25,543 bases of DNA from a virus. A program made the translations under genes and the position numbers. This document shows, one piece after another, positions 1 through 6,683 of this stretch; the stretch's first letter is position 1; each line of letters begins with the position of its first letter. The stretch covers positions 1-25,543 of the IMG/VR virus record IMGVR_UViG_3300010885_013007; one strand, written 5' to 3'. The notes beneath the pieces were generated by a model, which saw only the letters and a list, made by a program, of their open reading frames with translations, was not told where the DNA came from and made no database searches.

Positions 1-2
1 GT

Positions 3-164
3 GGCAATAACAAGTTTGATTTGATACTTGCGGCCACAGCCCGTGTACGTGAATTGCGTCAGCAACAGCACGAACCCGCGTCTATTGCCACTATCACAGA
101 TGTATTATTAGAAATACAAAACAATAAAATAAACCCTGCAGAGTACAAGCGCAAGGTCAAGTAA
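3..164 (+). CDS. RNA polymerase omega subunit-like protein (3' part only)
   Basis: The open frame enters from the left edge and ends at TAA 162-164; 53 codons are visible. The translation begins GNNKFDLILAATARVRELRQ and ends NPAEYKRKVK. The NKFDLILAATARVRELR stretch matches the core of the bacterial omega subunit (RpoZ; typical NRFxLVLxAAxRARQL), and the following ITDVLLEIQNNKI resembles the omega helix after it. Omega helps assemble and stabilise RNA polymerase by clamping beta'. A phage copy could join host polymerase during infection; that is inference. The N-terminus is outside the window, so start and full length are unknown. The Ala tRNA starts 7 nt after the stop and is probably co-transcribed. 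Assignment is from motif resemblance only. Confidence 0.7.
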   Translation, partial: GNNKFDLILAATARVRELRQQQHEPASIATITDVLLEIQNNKINPAEYKRKVK

Positions 165-171
165 AGTTTTC

Positions 172-247
172 GGGGGATTAGCTCAGCTGGGAGAGCGGTA
201 GCTTTGCAAGCTATAGGTCAACGGTTCGATCCCGTTATCCTCCACCA
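172..247 (+). tRNA. tRNA-Ala(TGC)
   Basis: Complete cloverleaf. The acceptor arm pairs GGGGGAT with ATCCTCC, with one G-T wobble. The anticodon stem GTAGC/GCTAT encloses loop TTTGCAA with anticodon TGC, and the T arm AACGG/CCGTT encloses TTCGATC. Discriminator A and an encoded CCA end (245-247) are present. It lies directly after the omega-like gene. Confidence 0.97.
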
Positions 248-254
248 AATTTAA

Positions 255-342
255 GGAAAGTTGGCCGAGTGGTTAAGGCAACGGTTTGCTAAACCGTCGT
301 CCCGAAAGGGGCGCATAGGTTCGAATCCTATACTTTCCGCCA
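255..342 (+). tRNA. tRNA-Ser(GCT)
   Basis: Class II tRNA. Acceptor GGAAAGT pairs with ACTTTCC; the anticodon stem ACGGT/ACCGT-type arm carries anticodon GCT; a long variable arm (CGTCCCGAAAGGGGCG region) is typical of serine tRNAs. Discriminator G is followed by an encoded CCA (340-342). Confidence 0.97.
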
Positions 343-349
343 GAATGTA

Positions 350-379
350 TTGACAAATAGATTTGTACAGTAGTACAAT
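350..379 (+). promoter_or_regulatory. sigma70-type promoter inside the tRNA cluster
   Basis: TTGACA (350-355), an 18-nt spacer and TACAAT (374-379). The expected start point, about 7 nt downstream, falls at 386-388, which is the mature 5' end of tRNA-Val (388). It should drive tRNA-Val, the inverted-repeat element at 464-726 and tRNA-Thr. Confidence 0.8.
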
Positions 380-387
380 AGTAAAAT

Positions 388-463
388 AGGAGGTTAGCTC
401 AGTTGGTAGAGCGTCACGCTTACACCGTGAATGTCATCAGTTCGAACCTGGTACCTCCTACCA
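388..463 (+). tRNA. tRNA-Val(TAC)
   Basis: Acceptor AGGAGGT pairs perfectly with ACCTCCT (453-459). Anticodon stem TCACG/CGTGA encloses loop CTTACAC with anticodon TAC. Discriminator A460 and an encoded CCA (461-463) are present. The 22-bp inverted-repeat element begins at the very next base. Confidence 0.97.
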
Positions 464-726
464 AGTACTAATAAGTTTGGGCACATGGTGTGGCGATCAT
501 CTGATACATGTGGTAGTTTGAGTAGCGGCAGGCAATATCGGCCCCGTGGCTGGAAACAGTTAAATCGGGTACTCCCGAGGGCACAAGGAATTTTAGAGCT
601 GCGAAAGAGTTGCGCGAACCCATGAAAGAGCCTGTGAAGGCGAGCCTTTCCGCCAGGTAGCTCCTGGTAGGCATTGTGGTCCACTGTCGAGAAGCAGATT
701 TTAGTGTGCCCAAACTTATTAGTATT
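464..726 (+). ncRNA. Unidentified structured RNA or small element closed by a 22-bp inverted repeat
   Basis: The sequence at 466-485 is the exact reverse complement of 705-724, and two more pairs (one G-U) extend the stem to 464/726. Inside are further hairpins: 547-562 with a GAAA tetraloop (CTG-GAAA-CAG core), 565-578 (TCGGG-TACT-CCCGA), 653-667 (CCAGG-TAGCT-CCTGG) and a weaker AAGG-CGAG-CCTT near 637-646. It starts immediately after the CCA of tRNA-Val and ends 13 nt before tRNA-Thr, so it should be transcribed with both. I see no convincing reading frame and no match I can name: it lacks the landmarks of tmRNA, RNase P RNA, SRP RNA or a group I intron core. An alternative is a MITE-like DNA element, because the repeat core CTAATAAG...CTTATTAG is flanked by TA on both sides. 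Confidence 0.6.
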
Positions 727-739
727 AAATAGTGTTAAC

Positions 740-813
740 GCCCTTGTAGTTTAATGGTAAAACAGTTGACTTGTAATCATCAGACGTTAGTTCGATTCTA
801 TCCTGGGGCACCA
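740..813 (+). tRNA. tRNA-Thr(TGT), with unusual U-U mismatches
   Basis: Cloverleaf with acceptor GCCCTTG/CTGGGGC, D arm GTTT/AAAC with GG in the loop, anticodon stem GTTGA/TCATC around loop CTTGTAA (anticodon TGT), and T arm GTTAG/CTATC around TTCGATT. Discriminator A810 and encoded CCA 811-813. One T-T opposition sits in each of the acceptor (745/804), anticodon (766/780) and T (787/801) stems. It is probably functional, but degeneration cannot be excluded. Confidence 0.88.
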
Positions 814-829
814 AAAATTCAATTAAATC

Positions 830-1006
830 ATGACAGACTCTAAATTATCTAAGAATCCTTTTATTGCCGCCGCTATGGCAGCTAAAGCCGCCGCAACAGG
901 TACCAAGTTACCACCAGGCAAAGCCGCAAAGATTCAACAGGCCAAGTTTGGTAATCAAGTTAGCACAAACAAACCCACAAAAAAATCAGCCGGTCGGGGA
1001 CGATGA
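830..1006 (+). CDS. Small basic Ala/Lys-rich protein, unknown function
   Basis: 58 codons starting MTDSKLSKNPFIAAAMAAKA and ending in a basic tail (KPTKKSAGRGR). The ATG at 830 follows tRNA-Thr by 16 nt, and the stop overlaps the next ATG as ATGA (1003-1006), so it is translationally coupled to the oxygenase gene. The composition (alanine-rich helix, then a Lys/Arg-rich end) would suit a nucleic-acid-binding or virion-core peptide, but no family is recognised. No strong Shine-Dalgarno is seen before the ATG. The coding case rests on tight packing, composition and the overlap. Confidence 0.7.
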   Translation: MTDSKLSKNPFIAAAMAAKAAATGTKLPPGKAAKIQQAKFGNQVSTNKPTKKSAGRGR

Positions 1007-1737
1007 AACACTTGGTAAACATTGATTATTTAAAAAACGCCTTTACGGACTATAAGGGCGCCAACCCATTTGATCATTGCGTAATTGATGATTTCTTACC
1101 TGCAGACTTAGCTGAAAAAATTGAGTCTGAGTTTCTAGACTTCAACAGCGAACACTACTTTGGTTATAACAATGCTGTAGAAATTAAGAAGCAAAATAAA
1201 GACTGGGGCTTATTTCCTGAGCATACATATCAGTTATTTTATTATCTAAATAGCCAAACATTCCTTGACATACTGTCCGACCAATTGGGCATTAAATTAT
1301 ATGCCGATGATGGATTACATGGCGGAGGCTGGCATATACACGGCACCGGCGGAATTTTAAATCAACATTTAGACTACTCTATACATCCTAAATTAAACCT
1401 ACAGCGTAAGCTAAACATTATTATCTATGTAACCAAAAATTGGCAAGAGTCGTATGGTGGGCATTTAGGACTATTTCAAGGTCCAGACAAATTGATAAAA
1501 GAAGTAGCGCCAGTTTATAATCGTGCTATAATATTTGACACAACACAAGATAGCTGGCATGGACTTACTAGAGTATGTAGTCAACCTGAAGGTATATATC
1601 GTAAAAGTCTAGCTATATACTATCTAATAGATCCTCCCACAGAAGTAGACACACGTAGTCGTGCGTTATTTGCCCCAAGAGAAGATCAAAAAGGCGATCC
1701 TGCTGTATTAGAACTTATTGAATTGAGACGTAAATGA
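1003..1737 (+). CDS. 2-oxoglutarate/Fe(II)-dependent oxygenase (prolyl 4-hydroxylase-like)
   Basis: 244 aa. The double-stranded beta-helix iron triad is visible: HxD in NQHLDYS (H122, D124) and distal His in DSWHGLTRV (H186), with an Arg/Lys pair in YRKSLAIYYL (R200) placed to bind 2-oxoglutarate. Such enzymes couple oxidative decarboxylation of 2-oxoglutarate to hydroxylation of a substrate. Members are common in T4-like phages from aquatic settings, and their substrates are mostly unknown. Start ATG overlaps the upstream stop; its own stop overlaps the dCMP deaminase start (ATGA at 1734). The substrate cannot be inferred; proline or lysine in a protein, a nucleobase or a sugar are all possible. 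Confidence 0.88.
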   Translation: MKHLVNIDYLKNAFTDYKGANPFDHCVIDDFLPADLAEKIESEFLDFNSEHYFGYNNAVEIKKQNKDWGLFPEHTYQLFYYLNSQTFLDILSDQLGIKLYADDGLHGGGWHIHGTGGILNQHLDYSIHPKLNLQRKLNIIIYVTKNWQESYGGHLGLFQGPDKLIKEVAPVYNRAIIFDTTQDSWHGLTRVCSQPEGIYRKSLAIYYLIDPPTEVDTRSRALFAPREDQKGDPAVLELIELRRK

Positions 1738-2225
1738 AACCAAAATTAGTTAAAGCCTATATGGACACAGCAAAGATATTTGCTGAACTTAGTCATGCCA
1801 AACGACTACACGTTGGCGCCATTGTAGTTAAAGAAGATCGTATCATCTCAATTGGCTACAATGGCATGCCAGCAGGTTGGGATAACAACTGTGAACGAAA
1901 AGAGTACATGACTTTGGCCAACAATACTGGTGAGTTTGCCAGCTATGATTTTGACCAAACAGATGAAGACGGTACCATGTACCGATTAAAGACTAACCCT
2001 GAGGTCTTACATGCAGAAACTAACGCTATTGCGAAACTTGCTAGAAGTAACGAGTCTGGCCTCGATGCTGATCTTTTTGTTACTCATGCTCCTTGCTTGG
2101 ACTGTGCCAAGCTCATCTATCAATCGGGTATTAGAAGAGTATGGTTTGGCTCTAGTTATCGCGATGCTGCCGGGGTGGATTTCCTCGTACATTCCGGGAT
2201 CGAAGTAGTAAAGTTAGATGACTAA
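1734..2225 (+). CDS. Deoxycytidylate (dCMP) deaminase
   Basis: 163 aa. Zinc-binding signature of the cytidine/deoxycytidylate deaminase family: HAE (H93, catalytic E95) followed by PCLDC (C121, C124). The N-terminal segment HAKRLHVGAIVVKEDRIISIGYNGMPAG is typical of dCMP deaminases, including the phage T2/T4 enzyme. It makes dUMP from dCMP for thymidylate synthesis, rebalancing pools for phage DNA replication. Slightly shorter than T4 Cd (193 aa), so the allosteric dCTP/dTTP site may differ. Coupled by ATGA to the oxygenase gene; the next small gene starts inside its last codons (2218). Confidence 0.95.
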   Translation: MKPKLVKAYMDTAKIFAELSHAKRLHVGAIVVKEDRIISIGYNGMPAGWDNNCERKEYMTLANNTGEFASYDFDQTDEDGTMYRLKTNPEVLHAETNAIAKLARSNESGLDADLFVTHAPCLDCAKLIYQSGIRRVWFGSSYRDAAGVDFLVHSGIEVVKLDD

Positions 2226-2376
2226 GATATGGAGAATTTGGGCCAAAGCATTAGGTGAAAAATTGGGTTCCACCAATCAAGAAGCAGATCGTGTTGCTTT
2301 AGTTAGAACTCTAATTGTAATAATCTATATAGTAACCAACCTTTTTATTATTGCCAGCATAATTCGGCATTGGTAA
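2218..2376 (+). CDS. Small single-span membrane protein conserved in T4-like phages
   Basis: 52 codons. N-terminal MTKIWRIWAKALGEKLG is amphipathic, followed by EADRVALVRT and a hydrophobic span (about residues 31-48: LIVIIYIVTNLFIIASII) with a short IRHW tail. The pattern WxIWAKALGEK...EADxxAxxRTxI...HW is one I recognise from short uncharacterised proteins of marine T4-like phages. Start overlaps the deaminase stop by 8 nt in another frame. Likely inner-membrane; role unknown. The proposed terminator hairpin begins within its 3' end. Confidence 0.82.
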   Translation: MTKIWRIWAKALGEKLGSTNQEADRVALVRTLIVIIYIVTNLFIIASIIRHW

Positions 2377-2395
2377 AATGGTTGGTTTTCTTTTT
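2334..2395 (+). terminator. Terminator-like hairpin
   Basis: AACCAACC (2334-2341) pairs with GGTTGGTT (2380-2387) across a 38-nt loop that itself holds TGCC/GGCA, followed by TTCTTTTT. The loop is long for a classic intrinsic terminator, but its place between two transcription units fits. Confidence 0.5.
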
Positions 2396-2422
2396 GACTT
2401 TAATTTCTGATTAGTGTATACT
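2394..2422 (+). promoter_or_regulatory. sigma70-type promoter
   Basis: TTGACT (2394-2399), 17-nt spacer, TATACT (2417-2422). It lies immediately after the terminator-like hairpin and about 32 nt before the ATG at 2454, whose Shine-Dalgarno GGAG is at about 2444. Confidence 0.85.
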
Positions 2423-2453
2423 ATCTACTAGTTAAACCCTAAATGGAGTAGTC

Positions 2454-2618
2454 ATGTTTGAAAGTCTAGAAATCCGCCGTGCGGCCAATGGTTTTATTTT
2501 AGTAGTCAATACAGAAGAAGCCGCCCAAGAATTTGTCTATGATACCGAACGTAAATTAGTTCGTGTAGTTAAACAATACCTGGGCGAGCGTGTTAGTAAA
2601 GATGAAGCTAGCGAGTAA
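2454..2618 (+). CDS. Small acidic/basic hypothetical protein
   Basis: 54 codons, MFESLEIRRAANGFILVVNT...VRVVKQYLGERVSKDEASE. The layout (beta-strand-like N-terminal half with RRAANGFILVV, then EEAAQEFVYDTERKLVRVVKQYL) occurs in short phage proteins, but no function is known to me. It has its own sigma70 promoter and a GGAG ribosome-binding site, so it is probably expressed early. Its last 11 nt overlap the 3' end of the convergent glycosyltransferase gene. Confidence 0.85.
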   Translation: MFESLEIRRAANGFILVVNTEEAAQEFVYDTERKLVRVVKQYLGERVSKDEASE

Positions 2619-3297
2619 TCATACTTGCTAGGTTTTTAGTAGCATGTTCTATACGAGCTTGATGTACTAGTCCTGGCCAATGCACAATCCAATCGCCCGG
2701 TTCCCAAAGAGCTGGTGTTCCTAGTATGTCCGTACCAATAACACAGTAGTCGTATAGTTGCTCGTAGCTGTTCATATGACGTTGCGGCACAATCTTAATC
2801 AAGTGTTCAAATTCGTCTAAGGTATCAATGATGTATTGTTGAATGCCCCAACGGTCTTTTTGCTTACTGTCAGGTCCTTGGCTTTCTGCATATTCAGGAG
2901 TGCGGTCAATCATTGTTTGAATATAATCTCGCCCTTCGGGACTATTACGCAACAACCAATTACCAGAGTTTAAGTTTAGTCGATCCACTGGCATGATAAT
3001 ATGATAGTCATTGTCGATTTTGTCATCAATGGTAATAGTAAGATTGGTGATAGTGCTATCAGCTTCTGTCATTAGCAACCAATCAATTTCGGGATTTTGT
3101 TCAAATAATTTTTTGATAAAAAGTGGTTTATTGAAGTCCATGAAGTTGCTAAAAGGTGTAGTTTTAATTATAATATCACTATCGCCCAGGTTAGCCCATA
3201 GATAACCATAACGTTCGCAATATTCCAATTTGGTAGCGTCTGTTAGGTCCGACAAGTCTTTGATGTTTGTGGTGCTCATACTGGCAACGGCATGCAT
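2608..3297 (-). CDS. GT34-like glycosyltransferase (GMA12/MNN10 family)
   Basis: 229 aa. The central part IDWLLMTEADSTITN (about 71-85) holds the acidic D/ExD-type metal and nucleotide-sugar motif, and RLNLNSGNWLLRNS (106-118) matches the NxG-hallmark strand of galactosyl/mannosyl transferases of family GT34. The C-terminal DWIVHWPGLVHQ carries the conserved His/Gly segment. Expected to add hexose to a glycan in the cytoplasm. It is the only reverse-strand gene of the sugar island. The ATG at 3297 is preceded on its strand by AAAGGA. The palindromic late-type promoter at 3328-3341 should serve it. Confidence 0.85.
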   Translation of the reverse strand: MHAVASMSTTNIKDLSDLTDATKLEYCERYGYLWANLGDSDIIIKTTPFSNFMDFNKPLFIKKLFEQNPEIDWLLMTEADSTITNLTITIDDKIDNDYHIIMPVDRLNLNSGNWLLRNSPEGRDYIQTMIDRTPEYAESQGPDSKQKDRWGIQQYIIDTLDEFEHLIKIVPQRHMNSYEQLYDYCVIGTDILGTPALWEPGDWIVHWPGLVHQARIEHATKNLASMITR

Positions 3298-3327
3298 TTG
3301 AAATCCTTTTAAGGTAATTGATAATTC

Positions 3328-3341
3328 TATAAATATTTATA
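3328..3341. promoter_or_regulatory. Palindromic, bidirectional T4-type late promoter
   Basis: TATAAATATTTATA is a perfect palindrome and contains the T4 late -10 octamer TATAAATA on each strand. It sits between the divergent genes at 2608-3297 (minus) and 3341-4201 (plus). On the plus strand the octamer ends at 3335, so initiation would be at or just inside the ATG. Confidence 0.65.
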
Positions 3342-4201
3342 TGCGTATATTTGACTGCTTTACATTTTATAACGAACTCGATCTATTAGAATTACGTCTA
3401 CGTGAATTATACAATCATGTTGACCATTTTGTCATTGTTGAGTCTAACCAAACGTTCACTAACCGTCCCAAGAACTATATCTTTGAAATGGCCAAGGCTA
3501 GGTTTGCTCCTTGGAAAGATAAGATCCGCTACATCAAGCATAAGTCTCGCAGTCATTCTAATCCCTGGGATAACGAAACAGATCAACGTAATGCTATTAT
3601 GGATGGCCTGTATGATGCTGACCCCAGCGACATAGCCATTATTAGCGATGTAGATGAAATACCACGTGCGGCCGCAGTAGACTATATGCGCGAACACAAC
3701 ACACACATATACTATGGACTACGTATGCCTTTGTTTAACTTTAAGTTTAACTATATGCGTACTACACCAGGGCAGTACGATGTCTGGGCTATGGGCATAA
3801 TGGCAGGCTATCTTAATGATAATGTAACTCCTAACTTTTTGCGTAATCAACGGTTTGAACTAAATGTTTTTCCGTACCAACACAACGATGACCAAATATG
3901 CATGGTAGAACATGCAGGCTGGCATTTTGGGTATCTAGGTGATAACGAATATTTAAAGGATAAAGCCCGGAGCTTTAGTCACCAAGAAGTGAACACACCA
4001 GAGTTTTTGGCCAATATTGACGTGGCTAAATCCATTGCTGAAGGCAAGGAATGGGATCGTAACCAACCAAATCAATATCAAGTAGTCCGTGCCACAGACT
4101 ATTTCCCGGCAGACATTGATAAGTTCCCGGGCTTTATTTTGGACCACCCTGATGGAAATGATCCACTAGATTTTTTGCCGCCTTTCACGTATAATAAATA
4201 G
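3341..4201 (+). CDS. GT17-like glycosyltransferase
   Basis: 286 aa. MRIFDCFTFYNELDLLELRLRELYNHVDHFVIVES at the N-terminus, WDNETDQRNAI (about 76-86) and ISDVDEIP (101-108, the DxD-type metal site) are the hallmarks of glycosyltransferase family 17 (beta-1,4-N-acetylglucosaminyltransferase III-like). Many phage and bacterial members work on surface glycans. The start at 3341 is favoured because the family begins at exactly this MRIFDxF sequence. There is no Shine-Dalgarno, and the late-promoter octamer abuts the ATG, so a leaderless transcript is likely. First gene of the rightward sugar operon. Confidence 0.9.
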   Translation: MRIFDCFTFYNELDLLELRLRELYNHVDHFVIVESNQTFTNRPKNYIFEMAKARFAPWKDKIRYIKHKSRSHSNPWDNETDQRNAIMDGLYDADPSDIAIISDVDEIPRAAAVDYMREHNTHIYYGLRMPLFNFKFNYMRTTPGQYDVWAMGIMAGYLNDNVTPNFLRNQRFELNVFPYQHNDDQICMVEHAGWHFGYLGDNEYLKDKARSFSHQEVNTPEFLANIDVAKSIAEGKEWDRNQPNQYQVVRATDYFPADIDKFPGFILDHPDGNDPLDFLPPFTYNK

Positions 4202-4228
4202 TATTATCAAATAAAAACTGGAGATTCA

Positions 4229-5263
4229 ATGAGCAAGACTGTTCTAATAACCGGTGGCGCCGGCTTCATCGCGCACCACGTAATCGATAAAATCCTAAGA
4301 GACACAGACTGGAATATTGTTAGTCTAGATAGACTAGATATTTCTGGTAATCTAAATAGACTATACGACATGTTGCAGGATCATGACCCAAAAGCAGTAG
4401 CAAGTCGTGTACGTATTATATTCCATGACTTAAAAGCAGAACTAAACGAAATGATTGTCAATGACATTGGTCCTGTTGATATTGTTCTACATTTAGCCGC
4501 AGGTAGCCACGTAGATCGTTCAATTACATACCCAATGGAATTTGTACAAGACAATACTGTTGGCACAGTTAATATGTTAGACTATGCTCGCAAGAATCTC
4601 CCTAACTTAGAGAGTTTTGTCTACTTTAGTACAGATGAAATCTTTGGTGTAGCACCCCCGGGAGTTAGCTACAAAGAATACGATCGATACAATTCAACTA
4701 ATCCATACTCGGCTAGTAAAGCAGCCGCAGAAGAGTTTTGCGTAGCATACGAAAACACTTACAAGATGCCTATTGTTGTAACACATACCATGAACGTGTT
4801 TGGTGAACGTCAGCACCCAGAAAAGTTTATTCCCATGTGTATCCAACGTGCCAGGGACGGCGAGAAAGTTTATATTCATGCAGATCCTACACGTACACAT
4901 GCTGGTACACGTATGTACATCCATGCTAAAGACGTAGCCGACGGCCTTATGTTTATTCTAGGCTTAAAAAATTACAAGCACACAGGCGACTACGGACATG
5001 CACATTGCCCTAAGTTTAATCTTGTTGGTACAGAAGAAGTTGACAACTTGACCCTGGCACAATGGATTGCTAACGCACAAGGCAAGGAACTTAACTATGA
5101 AATGGTTGACTTCCATACTAGCCGCCCGGGACATGACCTACGTTACGCACTTGATGGCGGATTGCTTGCTAGTCTGGGTTGGGCACCGAGTATTAAACTA
5201 AGCGAGCGCATTGCTGAAATGACCAAGTGGACCTTAGACAACAAGCGTTGGTTAAGCAAGTGA
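4229..5263 (+). CDS. dTDP-glucose 4,6-dehydratase-like NAD-dependent epimerase/dehydratase
   Basis: 344 aa extended SDR. Rossmann motif GGAGFIA (9-15), catalytic STDE (134-137) and YSASK (Y160, K164); the DE pair after Thr is the dehydratase signature of RmlB-type enzymes. Known RmlB converts dTDP-glucose to dTDP-4-keto-6-deoxyglucose, the entry to rhamnose and other deoxysugars. Other NDP-sugar dehydratases share these motifs, so the nucleotide part is uncertain. A GGAG site lies about 7 nt before the ATG. The gene product probably feeds the downstream methyltransferase, epimerase and sugar C-methyltransferase. Confidence 0.9.
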   Translation: MSKTVLITGGAGFIAHHVIDKILRDTDWNIVSLDRLDISGNLNRLYDMLQDHDPKAVASRVRIIFHDLKAELNEMIVNDIGPVDIVLHLAAGSHVDRSITYPMEFVQDNTVGTVNMLDYARKNLPNLESFVYFSTDEIFGVAPPGVSYKEYDRYNSTNPYSASKAAAEEFCVAYENTYKMPIVVTHTMNVFGERQHPEKFIPMCIQRARDGEKVYIHADPTRTHAGTRMYIHAKDVADGLMFILGLKNYKHTGDYGHAHCPKFNLVGTEEVDNLTLAQWIANAQGKELNYEMVDFHTSRPGHDLRYALDGGLLASLGWAPSIKLSERIAEMTKWTLDNKRWLSK

Positions 5264-5880
5264 AATATACAGTAGAAAGTTATCTAGCCCAACATCCTGT
5301 AGCAAAAATCCAATTGGGGTGTGGTGGCAACCTGTTGGATGGTTGGTTTAATACTGATGGTCAATGCGATGGATGGTTTCATCCGGACGGATTTCGTTTA
5401 GATGCCAGCCAACCTTTCCCTATCCCCAACGATACATTTGATTACGTTTACAGTGAGCACATGATTGAACACTTGGACTATTGGAGTGGTCAACGTATGC
5501 TAGCTGAATGCTATCGTATTGCCAAACCCGGTGCTAAGGTTCGTATTACTTGCCCGGACTTTGAATTTTTAATTAAGTTATACATTGATGCAGACGATCT
5601 AGATCGCGAATACATGACTGATACAAAACCCGAGTGGGCACCTTATGTTAATCCAATTTTTACTATTAACAACTATGTTCGTGATTGGGGTCATAAGTTT
5701 ATCTATGACAAGCCTACTCTAGCGGCTAGTCTGCAGGCTGCTGGGTTTGTTGATGTAGTAGATTTTAAAATACGCGAAAGTCACGATCCTGTGCTACAAA
5801 ACTTAGAAGCAGATTTCCGTATGAAGCCGGGACATTTGCAATTAGAGTCAATGACATTAGAGGCTGTTAAACCTGTATGA
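5260..5880 (+). CDS. SAM-dependent methyltransferase (class I)
   Basis: About 206 aa. Motif I IQLGCGGN followed by LDGWFNTD and the acidic stretch, then FDYVYSEHMIEHLDY (post-I/motif II region) and ITCPDFEFLIKLY; this is the class I methyltransferase type often found in polysaccharide clusters. A GTG at 5260 overlapping the upstream stop as GTGA is preferred over the GTG at 5227, because it matches the overlap style of the island and gives MKYTVESYL, while the earlier start would add 11 residues read from the end of the dehydratase gene. Substrate likely a sugar or nucleotide sugar. Confidence 0.85.
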   Translation: MKYTVESYLAQHPVAKIQLGCGGNLLDGWFNTDGQCDGWFHPDGFRLDASQPFPIPNDTFDYVYSEHMIEHLDYWSGQRMLAECYRIAKPGAKVRITCPDFEFLIKLYIDADDLDREYMTDTKPEWAPYVNPIFTINNYVRDWGHKFIYDKPTLAASLQAAGFVDVVDFKIRESHDPVLQNLEADFRMKPGHLQLESMTLEAVKPV

Positions 5881-6683
5881 GCAAGATATTAATCACTGGC
5901 GGAGATGGTTTCATCGGTGGGTATCTACGCAACTATTTAAGCAAACAACACCAAGTATATGCCCCGGGCCGTAGTTTATTAGACTTAACTAACTTACACA
6001 GCGTTAACACCTTCTTTGACAACAACCAAGTAGACACAGTTATACATTGCGCCTTGATTGGACGTAATAATACTAACGGTGTTGATGATCAACTTACAGT
6101 GGGCAATCTTAATATGTTTGCCAACCTGTATCGTAACAAGCATAAATTTACCACACTGATTAACATGGGCACTGGCAACGAGTTTGATACGACTTGCAAC
6201 AATGATGGATCTCCAGAAATCACATTGTTTGATCGTATGCCAGTATCCAGTTATGCTTACAGTAAGAACTTGATTGCTAGAACTATTTCAGACACAGAAA
6301 ACATGTACAACCTACGTTTGTTTGGTGTATTCGGTGCTAAAGAAATTAACACTAGATTTTTTAAACGATTAAAGTTGGCCACGGAAGCATTTCATATTTT
6401 CCAAGATCACAAATTTGATTTCTTGTGGGTAGAAGATCTATTCCCTATTATTGATCTAGTATTGGCAGGCAACATGCCTTGGCGCGATATTAATTGTGTA
6501 TATCCTAAAAAATATTTGCTTAGTGAAATGAGCTATTTGTTTGCTCAAATAAACAATGTCAATAGCGACCTTATTAAGGTAGATGCACGTAGTCAAATAA
6601 ACTTCAGCGGAGATGCAACAAGACTTGCCTCTCTTAATTTACCTTTAAAAGGACTTGAGGCGGGGTTTGACAGTTATGTTTAA
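5877..6683 (+). CDS. NAD-dependent epimerase/dehydratase or reductase (SDR)
   Basis: 268 aa. Rossmann start MSKILITGGDGFIGGYL, catalytic YAYSKN (Y-x3-K), and a C-terminal part with WVEDLFPIIDLVLAG, similar to the substrate domain of NDP-sugar epimerases/reductases of the GDP-fucose-synthase and 4-ketoreductase kind. Somewhat short for the family (usually 300-340 aa). It would act after the dehydratase to reduce or epimerise a 4-keto-6-deoxy sugar (inference). ATGA overlap with the methyltransferase gene. Confidence 0.85.
   Translation: MSKILITGGDGFIGGYLRNYLSKQHQVYAPGRSLLDLTNLHSVNTFFDNNQVDTVIHCALIGRNNTNGVDDQLTVGNLNMFANLYRNKHKFTTLINMGTGNEFDTTCNNDGSPEITLFDRMPVSSYAYSKNLIARTISDTENMYNLRLFGVFGAKEINTRFFKRLKLATEAFHIFQDHKFDFLWVEDLFPIIDLVLAGNMPWRDINCVYPKKYLLSEMSYLFAQINNVNSDLIKVDARSQINFSGDATRLASLNLPLKGLEAGFDSYV

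Noticed and set aside
394-713. Reading frames on both strands across tRNA-Val and the inverted-repeat element (e.g. 431-625 plus, 394-684 minus).
   Set aside because: They overlap a certain tRNA and a folded region, have no good ribosome site and no recognisable sequence; likely chance ORFs.
464-726. tmRNA, RNase P RNA, SRP RNA or group I intron identity for the element.
   Set aside because: No tRNA-like end or tag frame, no GAGGAAAGUCC-type block, no SRP loop signature, no P7 core or split exon visible.
4193-4200. AATAAATA as a late promoter before the dehydratase gene.
   Set aside because: Off-consensus first base, located in the last codons of the upstream gene; too weak to annotate.
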